Origin: Marinigracilibium pacificum
Lineage (GTDB): Bacteria > Bacteroidota > Bacteroidia > Cytophagales > Cyclobacteriaceae
Reading direction: 5' to 3'
Length of the DNA: 64,000 nt
Assembly (NCBI RefSeq): GCF_012926615.1
Contig: NZ_JABBNU010000003.1
Location: 372,001 to 436,000 of the forward strand
The position numbers and the translations under genes are program-made. The notes beneath the pieces are model-generated. The model ran no database searches. It saw only the letters and a list, made by a program, of their open reading frames with translations, and was not told the DNA's origin. Positions 54,634 to 63,426 of the stretch are shown piece after piece. Positions within the stretch are counted from its first letter, which is position 1; each line of letters starts with the position of its first letter.

Positions 54634-56109
54634 TTAGTAACCAGGATTCTGAGTTAAATTTGAATTGGCTACTATTTGAGATTGCGGTATCGGATACAAA
54701 TTCTTGTTTGCACTTTGAGGTGTCTTTTCCCACCAACTTTGAGAAGTAAATTTACCGAACCTGATTAGATCTTGACGTCTATGGGCTTCAGCAAACAATT
54801 CTCTAGCACGCTCATCAAGAATCAAATCAAGATTAACACTAGATACAACTGGCAGTCCAGCTCTTGTACGAACTTCATTTAATGGTACAAGTGCATCAGA
54901 TGCTCTATTTAGTCTAAATAATGCCTCTGCTTTCATTAGCATGATATCAGCTAGCCTGAAAATAGGGAAATCATTAGACATGTTTTGACCGGTGGACAAA
55001 GTAAATTCATACTTGCCTATTCTTGCACCATCAACTTCTGTTGCAGTTAATAATCCAGCTATCGATGGAGTTAGAATCAAATCATTATTCTGAGTACCAT
55101 AAGTAATTACTTCACCATCAACAAGAGAAATTTGAGGCCCATAAATAAATGAGCCTTTACGGGAATCAGCATCATCAAACTTGTTAAAATACTCTTCTAC
55201 AGCACAGAAACCATTCCACGGATTATTATCATAAGGGAAATCAGGTTCTGTCATAGCATAATGTAGAGTCATTTGCCCCATCAAAAATCCTTCAAGCTGA
55301 TCCTTATCATAAGGTATAACCCATATATTTTCATTTGACCCTTCATTATTGGTTACAAAGTTTGAAAAGAAATCCTCAGATAAGGAATATGGACCATTAT
55401 TAATTATCTCCTCACATGCATCTAATGCCTTTTGCCATTCTGCATTACCTGTGTACACTTCAGCATTCAAGTATACTTTAGCTAATGTAGCTAAAGCTAC
55501 CCACTTATTCATACGACCATAAGTATCAGAAACATCTTCACTTAACTCTGGAATCGTTGCTTCAAGCTCTGCTACCACAAAATCATAAACTTCTTGCCTT
55601 GTTGCTCTGGATGGATTTGCTTCATCCTTATTCTCTTCTGTTACTAATGGAACACCACCAAACAAATCCATAAGCATATAATAACTCCATGCTCGAAGTG
55701 CTCTAACTTCTGCTAAACCTTCTGGATTAATTGCAAATTGATCATAATCAGAATTCACATCAGCTACAATACCATAAAGGGTATTCCATACAGAACTGAT
55801 TATTGTTTCGTTAGGATCGAAATCCTGAGTGTGAATTTTTCTCCATCTACCTCCATCATCCCAGTTTGTTCCACGAGTGGGCACTGTTATTGCATCAGTA
55901 GACACTTCCTGTAAGGTAAATATGTGTTCATTCCCCATGAATGGTGATAAATCACTATAAATCCCTAAAACTACTGCTTTAATTTGCTTCGGATCTGAAT
56001 ATACTTCCTCAGTTGATAACCAGTCAAATTTTTCTGGTTCAGCTTCCATACAACCACTTACTCCTAATAGAGTAAATACTCCCACAATAATTAAATTCTT
56101 TATTTTCAT
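54634..56109 (-). CDS. susD: SusD/RagB-family outer-membrane lipoprotein
   Basis: The 491 residues have a lipoprotein signal (LLGVSGC, Cys20), the N-terminal SusD-like region (VYSDPKQIKAVVLGIYSDLSPFMG) with TPR-type helices (about 60-290), and the C-terminal RagB/SusD domain ending LRFGKFTSQSWWEKTPQ and LTQNPGY. Such proteins lid the SusC channel and bind the imported substrate at the surface. It follows susC after 4 bases. Homology is to the family; starch specificity is not implied, and the gene name is used only in the family sense. Confidence 0.95.
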   Translation of the reverse strand: MKIKNLIIVGVFTLLGVSGCMEAEPEKFDWLSTEEVYSDPKQIKAVVLGIYSDLSPFMGNEHIFTLQEVSTDAITVPTRGTNWDDGGRWRKIHTQDFDPNETIISSVWNTLYGIVADVNSDYDQFAINPEGLAEVRALRAWSYYMLMDLFGGVPLVTEENKDEANPSRATRQEVYDFVVAELEATIPELSEDVSDTYGRMNKWVALATLAKVYLNAEVYTGNAEWQKALDACEEIINNGPYSLSEDFFSNFVTNNEGSNENIWVIPYDKDQLEGFLMGQMTLHYAMTEPDFPYDNNPWNGFCAVEEYFNKFDDADSRKGSFIYGPQISLVDGEVITYGTQNNDLILTPSIAGLLTATEVDGARIGKYEFTLSTGQNMSNDFPIFRLADIMLMKAEALFRLNRASDALVPLNEVRTRAGLPVVSSVNLDLILDERARELFAEAHRRQDLIRFGKFTSQSWWEKTPQSANKNLYPIPQSQIVANSNLTQNPGY

Positions 56110-56113
56110 AACT

Positions 56114-59100
56114 TTAGAATGTTAAGTTAAGTCCTACTAAAAATGTTCTAGTTCTAGACCAGGTAGTATTGCGATCTTCTATTCCTGCCGCTAAAGGTCC
56201 ATCAGAATTATACCTGACTTCCGGACTTACCCCTGAATATCCAGTAATGTAGAAAAGATTCTGCCCAGTAACATACACCCTGCACCTATCAAGCCAGGAT
56301 CTGTTTGTAGTATTAAAGTTATATCCAATAGTAGCATTATCTAGAGTAATGAAGGATGCATCTTCAACAAAGTAATCATTAATATTTTGTACTGCAGCAT
56401 TATCAAGTGCTAACAATTCTTCAACAGAAGCAAGTACATTTCCAGCTGCAATCTGCGCTGGAACCTGATAATAAACTCTATGTTGACTTAAAATATCATG
56501 ACCAACTGCTCCCCTAAAAAAGAAGTTAAAGTCAAAGTTTTTATAAACAAAACTATTTGTCCAACCAAAAGTGAAATCAGGCATTCCATTACCTATTTTA
56601 GTTTTATCAAAATCATTGATTATACCATCACCATTGATATCTTCTCGTAACCATTGACCATCTCCATCAATTCCAATCAACTTAAATCCCCATAAATCAC
56701 CAACTTCTCCTCCTTCAAAAACTCTTGCGAAAGTTTGTCCAGACAATCCTGGGGAACCAGCTCCTACTTTATCTACGAAACCTCCATCACCAGCTAATTC
56801 TAAAATCTCAGCTTTTACATGGGCAAAATTTATTCCTGTTGTATAACTAAAATCTGTATTATTAACCACCTGGTAATTTAACGCAATTTCAACTCCTGAG
56901 TTTCTTATACTACCAGCGTTAATAACTGTTGTTGGCGCTCTATTTGGTGGCACGGCAACATTTTGTCTTTCAATAAAATCTTTAGTATCTCTAACATACC
57001 AGTCGATGGTACCCGATAACCTTGATTCAAATAAAGCGAAATCCACACCAACATTAAATTCGGATTTTTCTTCCCATTTTAAATCTTCATTATCATTTTG
57101 AATTGGGGTATAACTTGGCACCCAATCAGGAGTTCCTGTAGGATTTATATTTTGCCAATTACGAAATTCATATTTTAAGAAATATAGATCATCTTCATTT
57201 GGCAAGTTACCTGTAACACCATACCCTACTCTTAATTTCAAAATATCAAATGATGATAAATTAGCAAGTCTAGCAATATCAATTCCAGCACTCACTCCTG
57301 GAAATAATCCATATCTATTATCTGGTCCAAACCTTGATGAACCTTCATATCTACCCGAAAGAGTTAAGAAAACTGCATCTTTATAATTTATTGATGCTCT
57401 GGCAAAAAGAGCTGTCAAAGTATTAGAGTTTTTATAAGAAGTTGGTGCAGTAACTCTTAAAGAATTGTCATCAGAAACCTGCCAACTTAAGGCAGTTTGC
57501 ATATTATGGTATGAAAATCCATATCTTGCCAATCCTTCACCAAAAATATTATCTCCAACTGCCTGAAAATATTGATATGAATAACCAGCTGTTACATTTA
57601 AGTTAAAGTCACCAAAATCATCAAAATAATTCAGATATGCTTCAAACAAATCATTTGAATTTTGATTTGTATACCTGCTCATTGTACCTCCAGAAGCAAT
57701 TGCATCATCCAGGGGTGTAAACTGTGACACTACCTTACCTCCATATTCATCAAAAGTAGTATTTGAATATTGAATTACTCCTAATAAATTATCAGTAAAA
57801 TTTAAGTTTAATTTGGTAGTAAAAAATATTCTTTCAGTTTTATTCTCATTGATAATATTTTCAACAAGATTAACCGGGTTGAATTGATTAAAAATGTTTG
57901 GAGTTTCAAAGTATCCTCCAAAATTCCTGTCAGCTCCATAAAATAAACTATCAGCTTCACTCCAGCGAACTGGAGCAGTCGGATTAAAAACAACTGCACT
58001 TCCAAAAGCTCTGTCCTCACCAAACTTATTTTCTCTTTTTGTAGAAGCAAATTGAACACTAACAGTAGCAAAATCATCAAATAAATTTTGATCAAGGTTT
58101 AAACGAACAGAATGTTGTTTCAAACCAGTACCCTTTAACATTCCCTGTACATCACGATAAGTGTAAGATACTCTATATTTAGTCTGACTATTTCCACCAC
58201 CAACTGCAATATTATGAGACTGTGAAAATCCAGTTTCTCTAGTTATTTCATCTAACCAGTCTGTACTGCTTCCATAGTCGGCTGGCCTTCTTGGATCACC
58301 TTCAGGAAACACCTCATTTCCAAGTCTAATGTACTCTTCCGCAGATAATACTTCTACTCTATTGGCAATGCTTTCGAATGAAGTGAAACCATTATAATCA
58401 ACTTTAGCTTCACCTGATTGCCCTGATTTTGTTGTAACGATAATTACACCTGAAGATGCTCTAGTTCCATAAATCGCTGCTGCCGAACCATCTTTTAATA
58501 CATCAATAGATTCGATATCATTAGGATCAACAGAATTCAGGTCTCCTCCAATCACACCGTCAATTACAACTAATGGAGAAGTATTAGAACCTGAAGTTGA
58601 CACTCCTCTTAATTGGATATTATATCCTGCAAAAGGGTTTCCCGGATTAGGAGAAGAAATATTCAAACCAGCAACTTTACCTTGTAACAACTGAGCCGGA
58701 TTAGATATATTACCTTTATTAAATGATTCTTCATCAACGCTGGTTATCGCAGAAGTTACTTCCTTCTTTTCCTGGATACCGTATCCAACTACTACCACTT
58801 CTGATAATGCTTGAATATCTTCGACTAAGGTAATATCAATACTTGTTCTTCCGTTTACAGGAATTTCCTGCTTCTCAAATCCAACAGATGAAAAAACCAA
58901 AATGGCATCACTCGCTACAGTTACCGAATAATTACCCATTACGTCTGTCACCGCACCGTTAGTTGTTCCTTTTTCCATTACGTTAACAGCAGGAAGACCC
59001 TCGCCATTAAAATCAGAAACCACCCCGGAAACAGTGATTGTTTGTGCTTGAATCGGTGAATGTGCCATTAATGCCAACATCACGATCGCGAAGCACGTTA

Positions 59101-59122
59101 ACTTTTGATAAAGCTGCTTCAT
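56114..59122 (-). CDS. susC: SusC/RagA-family TonB-dependent transporter
   Basis: The 1,002 residues carry a signal peptide (MALMAHSPIQAQ, cleavage near 27). A carboxypeptidase-like beta domain (about 29-105) is followed by the plug with VVVGYGIQEKKEVTSAITSV and LRGVSTSGSNTSPLVVIDGV, and by a long beta-barrel ending RTFLVGLNLTF. The GYGxxxKK-type plug start and the adjacent susD gene define the SusC class. It imports a ligand captured by SusD, powered by TonB. It is the first gene of the minus-strand locus; a LacI-like site is centred about 165 bases upstream. Confidence 0.96.
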   Translation of the reverse strand: MKQLYQKLTCFAIVMLALMAHSPIQAQTITVSGVVSDFNGEGLPAVNVMEKGTTNGAVTDVMGNYSVTVASDAILVFSSVGFEKQEIPVNGRTSIDITLVEDIQALSEVVVVGYGIQEKKEVTSAITSVDEESFNKGNISNPAQLLQGKVAGLNISSPNPGNPFAGYNIQLRGVSTSGSNTSPLVVIDGVIGGDLNSVDPNDIESIDVLKDGSAAAIYGTRASSGVIIVTTKSGQSGEAKVDYNGFTSFESIANRVEVLSAEEYIRLGNEVFPEGDPRRPADYGSSTDWLDEITRETGFSQSHNIAVGGGNSQTKYRVSYTYRDVQGMLKGTGLKQHSVRLNLDQNLFDDFATVSVQFASTKRENKFGEDRAFGSAVVFNPTAPVRWSEADSLFYGADRNFGGYFETPNIFNQFNPVNLVENIINENKTERIFFTTKLNLNFTDNLLGVIQYSNTTFDEYGGKVVSQFTPLDDAIASGGTMSRYTNQNSNDLFEAYLNYFDDFGDFNLNVTAGYSYQYFQAVGDNIFGEGLARYGFSYHNMQTALSWQVSDDNSLRVTAPTSYKNSNTLTALFARASINYKDAVFLTLSGRYEGSSRFGPDNRYGLFPGVSAGIDIARLANLSSFDILKLRVGYGVTGNLPNEDDLYFLKYEFRNWQNINPTGTPDWVPSYTPIQNDNEDLKWEEKSEFNVGVDFALFESRLSGTIDWYVRDTKDFIERQNVAVPPNRAPTTVINAGSIRNSGVEIALNYQVVNNTDFSYTTGINFAHVKAEILELAGDGGFVDKVGAGSPGLSGQTFARVFEGGEVGDLWGFKLIGIDGDGQWLREDINGDGIINDFDKTKIGNGMPDFTFGWTNSFVYKNFDFNFFFRGAVGHDILSQHRVYYQVPAQIAAGNVLASVEELLALDNAAVQNINDYFVEDASFITLDNATIGYNFNTTNRSWLDRCRVYVTGQNLFYITGYSGVSPEVRYNSDGPLAAGIEDRNTTWSRTRTFLVGLNLTF

Positions 59123-59487
59123 AGATTATGTTTATTTAGGTTATCAGTTAAATACAATTAGTATAATTTAAAAATTTTTAATCAGAATAGTAATTACTAC
59201 CCTCTTAAATTCGGTTTTTCTATTTCTTTACTTCGGAATTACCAAATCATTAAAATATCAGGTTAAATTGCTTTATGTTTCGAAAACGTTTGCAATTACC
59301 ACCTTCCATTAAAAAGGGCTATAAAGCCATTAAAAATTGATTTTTTATGTAATTCCTTACTAGCATGTCTATCAAGTATAAATAAATATATTACCTAAAA
59401 ACAAAGATTATTTTACTTTTTTTAACAATAAGTGAAATGAAATAAGGATATTTTATTGAAAACCAGTAAAAAAAGCATTCGCGAAAG
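59123..59487. other. Divergent intergenic region between susC and an MDR dehydrogenase
   Basis: These 365 bases hold the LacI-like site at 59281-59292 and, next to susC, the leader gtttatttaggtt (59130-59142) shared with the susE-like gene at 45893-45905. No open frame, tRNA or exact TAnnTTTG element was found on either strand. Confidence 0.65.
59281..59292. promoter_or_regulatory. LacI-like operator upstream of susC
   Basis: cgaaaacgtttg is identical, base for base, to the pckA site at 43157-43168, and extends here to a longer dyad with flanking ttgcaatt. It lies 159 bases or more before the susC start. Confidence 0.6.
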
Positions 59488-60489
59488 ATGAAAGCAATTG
59501 AAATACAAACACTTACCGAAAACAAAGTTGTCTTATCAGAAAAAAACAAACCAACAGCAAGTGATTCTGAAGTAATTATTAAAGGTTTGGCAGCTGCTTT
59601 AAACCATAGAGATCAATATATCAGAGAAGGTCTTTACCCTGGTATAAAGGATGGCGTTACTCTCGGCTCTGATCTTTGTGGGGTAGTAATTGAATCTCCT
59701 TCTGATTCTTCACTTATAAATAAAAGAGTAATTGTTAATCCAAACAGACAATGGGGAGACTCAGAAAAAGCTCAGTCCAAAGATTACCATATCATGGGCC
59801 TTCCTACAGATGGTGCTTTAGCCGAATTCACAAAAGTCCCTATTGATAAAATATTTGAAGCTCCACAGTTTCTATCAGACGAAGAATGTGCTGCACTACC
59901 CCTTGCAGGGATGACTGCTTATCGAGCTTTATTTTACCATGGTCAGGCCGAAAAAGGCCAAAAAGTATTAGTAACAGGTATTGGTGGTGGAGTTGCTCAA
60001 TTTGCTGCTCAATTTGCCTTAGCTCAGAATTGTGATGTTTTTGTTACTACCAGTAGTGAAGTAAAGGCCTCTAAATTTAAAGAGTTGGGAGTGAAAAATT
60101 CTTATAACTATAAGGATGAAAACTGGTATAAAGCTTTAATAAGTGATACTAATGGAGGAGTTGACTTAGTAATTGATAGCGCCGGGGGTGATCTTATGAA
60201 CACCTATATAAAATGCACCAAACCAGGAGGTAAAATTGTCTTTTATGGCGCCAGTGCTGGTAAAACCAATAAATTTGACCTCCATTCTACATTTTGGAAA
60301 CAAATAACAATACAAGGGTCAACCATGGGAAGTGATGAGGAATTTACAAAAATGATTGATTTTGTAAACAAACATAAAATTCATCCTATAATCGACAATG
60401 ATCAATTCACTTTAGATACAGCAATTGATGCTTTTGATAAAATGAAGTCAGGCAAGCAATTCGGCAAATTAGTGATTAAATTAACTTGA
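59488..60489 (+). CDS. Zinc-type/quinone-reductase-like MDR alcohol dehydrogenase
   Basis: The 333-residue medium-chain dehydrogenase has a GroES-like N-terminal domain (RDQYIREGLYPGIKDGVTLGSDLCGVV) and a Rossmann domain with the nucleotide-binding VTGIGGGVAQFAAQFAL. The catalytic-zinc Cys/His pattern is weak (LGSDLCG, no structural-zinc Cys cluster), so it is closer to the quinone oxidoreductase/zinc-independent branch. NADPH is the likely cofactor. The reaction is unknown. It is transcribed divergently from susC and may or may not belong to that locus. Confidence 0.85.
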   Translation: MKAIEIQTLTENKVVLSEKNKPTASDSEVIIKGLAAALNHRDQYIREGLYPGIKDGVTLGSDLCGVVIESPSDSSLINKRVIVNPNRQWGDSEKAQSKDYHIMGLPTDGALAEFTKVPIDKIFEAPQFLSDEECAALPLAGMTAYRALFYHGQAEKGQKVLVTGIGGGVAQFAAQFALAQNCDVFVTTSSEVKASKFKELGVKNSYNYKDENWYKALISDTNGGVDLVIDSAGGDLMNTYIKCTKPGGKIVFYGASAGKTNKFDLHSTFWKQITIQGSTMGSDEEFTKMIDFVNKHKIHPIIDNDQFTLDTAIDAFDKMKSGKQFGKLVIKLT

Positions 60490-60593
60490 ATTTTGTTGTG
60501 AACTCATTTCAATCTTCATCTTGATAAAATTTATAACAAAATTTAAGTTACCCTGTTTAAAATTTCAATTTCCAGTCAGGGTATAGGGAAAAT

Positions 60594-60914
60594 CTATTCC
60601 TGTTCAAACTGCCAGTTGGTATATGCATTTTGAAGTTCAGCCAAAGCTTTAAAATCGCCTTGTTGCTGAGCCAATTTAATACCATCTTCAAATATTTTAG
60701 CTGTTTGCTCAGGATCAGTTTCCATAAAATAATGTGCTGCATGATAATATGTCGGAAGATAATTCGGAAAATTTGTTAAAAGTATAACAAAATATTCTTT
60801 GGAAGAGGCTGAATTTTCTCCTAAATACTCAAGCGCTAATGCGTAGTAGTTAAAAGGATCGGAAGAATCTTCTTTAATATAGGATTTTAGTAACTCTATG
60901 CGTTTTTTATTCAT
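60594..60914 (-). CDS. Tetratricopeptide-like protein
   Basis: The ATG at 60912-60914 starts a 106-residue protein; the longer frame upstream overlaps the etfB start region and lacks a sensible N-terminus. The sequence is helical and shows TPR-like pairs (DPFNYYALALEYLGE, YLPTYYHAAHYFMETDPEQTAKIFEDGIKLAQQQGD), enough for about three repeats. It is probably a small cytoplasmic protein-binding module. It is divergent from etfB, with about 85 bases between them. Confidence 0.8.
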   Translation of the reverse strand: MNKKRIELLKSYIKEDSSDPFNYYALALEYLGENSASSKEYFVILLTNFPNYLPTYYHAAHYFMETDPEQTAKIFEDGIKLAQQQGDFKALAELQNAYTNWQFEQE

Positions 60915-60999
60915 CGTTTTAGGTTTTAAAATAACGTTTGAATGAGTATATTCGTGCAAAAATAGTATGTATTCATAACAAATTTTATTCTGTATAAAT

Positions 61000-61737
61000 A
61001 TGAAAATACTGGTTTGTATAACACACGTACCCGATACTACATCAAAAATCAGTTTTACTGATAACAATACCAAATTTGATTCTACGGGTGTGCAATATAT
61101 CATCGGCCCTTATGATGATTATGCACTGGCTCGCGCAGTTGAGTTAAAAGAATCTTTAGGTGCTACAGTTACAGTTCTTAATGTTGGAACTGCTGAAACT
61201 GAGCCTACAATCAGAAAAGCATTAGCAATTGGTGCTGATGATGCTATCAGAGTTAATGCATTTCCTGAAAATGGTCATTTTGTAGCTGAACAAATTGCAC
61301 ACATTGCAAAAGAAAACAATTACGATCTAATCCTTATGGGTAGAGAGTCTATTGATTACAATGGTGGTGCTGTTCACGGAATGGTTGCTGAAATGCTTGG
61401 ATTACCATCTCTTTCACCTGTAATGACTCTTGATATTGAAGGCAATACTGCTAAGATGACTAGAGAAATCGAAGGTGGAAAAGAATATGTTGAAGTTGAC
61501 CTTCCTTTTGTTGCAGGATGCCAGGAGCCTATTGCAGAGTGGAAAATCCCTAACATGAGAGGGATCATGACTGCAAGATCTAAGCCATTAAATGTTGTTG
61601 AAGCTGTTGATACAACAGAGAAAACATCACTTAAAAACTATGAGCTTCCTCCTGCTAAAGGTGAGTGCAAAATGGTAGATCCTGATAACGTACAGGAATT
61701 AGTAGATCTATTGAAAAATGAAGCTAAGGTTCTTTAA
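61000..61737 (+). CDS. etfB: Electron transfer flavoprotein, beta subunit
   Basis: The 245 residues match EtfB: MKILVCITHVPDTTSKISFT at the start, VLNVGTAETEPTIRKALAIGADDAIRV (the AMP-binding region) and the signature-bearing GREIEGGKEYVEVDLPFVAG segment. With EtfA it passes electrons from acyl-CoA and other dehydrogenases to the quinone pool. etfA follows 21 bases later in the same operon. The nearby atypical inverted motif ataacgtttg (60931-60940) is a one-mismatch relative of the LacI-like site, of doubtful value. Confidence 0.97.
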   Translation: MKILVCITHVPDTTSKISFTDNNTKFDSTGVQYIIGPYDDYALARAVELKESLGATVTVLNVGTAETEPTIRKALAIGADDAIRVNAFPENGHFVAEQIAHIAKENNYDLILMGRESIDYNGGAVHGMVAEMLGLPSLSPVMTLDIEGNTAKMTREIEGGKEYVEVDLPFVAGCQEPIAEWKIPNMRGIMTARSKPLNVVEAVDTTEKTSLKNYELPPAKGECKMVDPDNVQELVDLLKNEAKVL

Positions 61738-61758
61738 TCAATCAAAAAGAAATTAATT

Positions 61759-62718
61759 ATGTCATCTATATTAGTATTTGCGGAAAGTACAGACGGAAAA
61801 TTCAAAAAAACTTCTCGTGAAGCAGTTAGTTATGCTGCAGCAATGGGGGGTGATGTGACTGCAATCGCTTTTGGCAACATTGATCAGGCTGAACTTGAGT
61901 CTTTAGGAAACAATGGCGCTTCTAAAGTTTTGCATGCATCTGACGATAAACTTAGTCAGGGTGTTATTCAGGCTTATGCTTCTGCTATTGCACAAGCTGT
62001 TGAGCAAACAGGTGCTGAGACTGTTATCATGTCTAAATCATCACTTGTTGATGCTGTTTCAGCAAGATTAGCTACAAAATTAGGAGCTGCATTAGTAGGT
62101 AATGTTGTTAGTCTTCCTGATACATCAAATGGTTTTGTTGTTAAAAGAAGTATCTACACTAACAAGGCATTTGTTAATGTAGAAATGAACGATGGTAAGA
62201 AAATTATTGCCATTAAAAAGAATGCAGTAGCAATTAAAGAAGATGGCGGAGCGGCTACTGTTGAAGCTTTTTCTCCTTCATTATCTGATGCTGACTTTGC
62301 AGTAAAAATCACTAAAACTGAAAAAGCTGAAGGCGATGTTCTTCTACCGGAAGCTGACATCGTTGTTTCTGGTGGCCGTGGTCTTAAAGGACCTGAAAAC
62401 TGGGGAATGGTTGAGGAGTTAGCTAAAGAACTTGGTGCTGCTACAGGTTGTAGTAAACCAGTTTCTGATATGGACTGGAGACCTCACCACGAACATGTGG
62501 GTCAAACAGGTGTAAAAGTCGCACCTTCCTTGTATATTGCAATCGGAATCAGTGGAGCAATACAGCACCTTGCCGGTGTAAATGCATCTAAAGTACTGGT
62601 TGCCATTAACAAAGACCCGGAAGCACCATTCTTCAAAGCTGCTGATTATGGTATCGTGGGTGATGCTTTCGAAGTTGTGCCAAAATTGATCGAAGCAGTT
62701 AAAGCTTCTAAAGATTAA
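61759..62718 (+). CDS. etfA: Electron transfer flavoprotein, alpha subunit
   Basis: The 319 residues have an N-terminal half parallel to EtfB and the C-terminal FAD domain: GGRGLKGPENWGMVEELAKELGAATG, PVSDMDWRPHHEHVGQTGVKVAP and YIAIGISGAIQHLAGVNASKVLVAINKDPEAPFF, the classical ETF alpha signature. It binds FAD at the dimer interface. It follows etfB by 21 bases and precedes the nuclease-family gene by 17 bases. Confidence 0.97.
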   Translation: MSSILVFAESTDGKFKKTSREAVSYAAAMGGDVTAIAFGNIDQAELESLGNNGASKVLHASDDKLSQGVIQAYASAIAQAVEQTGAETVIMSKSSLVDAVSARLATKLGAALVGNVVSLPDTSNGFVVKRSIYTNKAFVNVEMNDGKKIIAIKKNAVAIKEDGGAATVEAFSPSLSDADFAVKITKTEKAEGDVLLPEADIVVSGGRGLKGPENWGMVEELAKELGAATGCSKPVSDMDWRPHHEHVGQTGVKVAPSLYIAIGISGAIQHLAGVNASKVLVAINKDPEAPFFKAADYGIVGDAFEVVPKLIEAVKASKD

Positions 62719-62735
62719 TTAATTTTTATATATCT

Positions 62736-63338
62736 GTGGATAATAGAATACGACTGGAAATACTTGGACTATCATCAAGCCAATCTCAAAGCGGCTCATT
62801 CGCATTGGTTTTAGGCGAAGTTGGCGGAAACCGACGACTTCCCATCATCATTGGTATGCCTGAAGCACAAGCAATTGCTATCGAGATTGAGAAGATTACT
62901 CCAAACAGGCCCATGACTCATGACCTGTTCAAGTCGTTTGCCCATAGCTTTGACTTCACTGTTGAATCAATTGTTATCAGCGAGTTGAAAGAGGGCGTTT
63001 TCTATGCAAAAATTGTTTGCCGAAACGAAACAAAATCGGTCGAAATCGATGCCAGACCTTCTGACGCAATTGCAATCGGTCTTCGCTTTGATGTACCGAT
63101 ATTTACTTTCGAGCAAATAATGGAAGAGGCAGGAATCGAACTTACCGAAGAAGCTGATGAAGAAATGTCAGAGGCTAAAAAGGAAAAGAAGGTTTCTTCC
63201 ACTGAAAAAAAACCATTCACAGATCGTCTCAAGGATTTTTCTATTGACAAACTCAAAGAAATGCTCGACAAGGCACTGGCTGATGAAAGTTATGAGGAAG
63301 CAGCCAAAATCAGAGACGAAATTAATCGTAGAAATTGA
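62736..63338 (+). CDS. Bifunctional nuclease (DUF151) family protein with UVR domain
   Basis: The start is the GTG at 62736, 17 bases after etfA. The 200 residues comprise the bifunctional nuclease domain (about 5-125: FALVLGEVGGNRRLPIIIGMPEAQAIAIEIEK, DARPSDAIAIGLRFDVPIF) and, after an acidic/Lys linker, a UVR motif (DKLKEMLDKALADESYEEAAKIRDEI). Plant and archaeal relatives of the first domain have both DNase and RNase activity; UVR motifs bind partner proteins such as UvrB or Clp. The combination is common in Bacteroidota. The linkage with the etf genes seems to be transcriptional only. Confidence 0.87.
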   Translation: MDNRIRLEILGLSSSQSQSGSFALVLGEVGGNRRLPIIIGMPEAQAIAIEIEKITPNRPMTHDLFKSFAHSFDFTVESIVISELKEGVFYAKIVCRNETKSVEIDARPSDAIAIGLRFDVPIFTFEQIMEEAGIELTEEADEEMSEAKKEKKVSSTEKKPFTDRLKDFSIDKLKEMLDKALADESYEEAAKIRDEINRRN

Positions 63339-63368
63339 TATAATATCAAGATTATCATAACCTTTTGT

Positions 63369-63400
63369 AAAAAGCCTTTCCATCTTTGGATAGGCTTTTT
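63369..63400 (+). terminator. Terminator after the nuclease-family gene
   Basis: aaaagcctttcca (63370-63382) pairs with tggataggctttt (63387-63399) with one mismatch, then a T-run follows. It ends the etfB-etfA-nuclease transcript. Confidence 0.8.
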
Positions 63401-63426
63401 TATTTTTGACGATATTTTTAATTTTT

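Noticed and set aside
60549-60583. taccctg/cagggta inverted repeat between the MDR and TPR-like genes as a terminator
   Set aside because: The loop is 21 bases and no T-run follows on either strand.
60931-60940. ataacgtttg upstream of etfB as a member of the LacI-like set
   Set aside because: One mismatch in the core arm and no dyad; kept only as a remark in the etfB entry.
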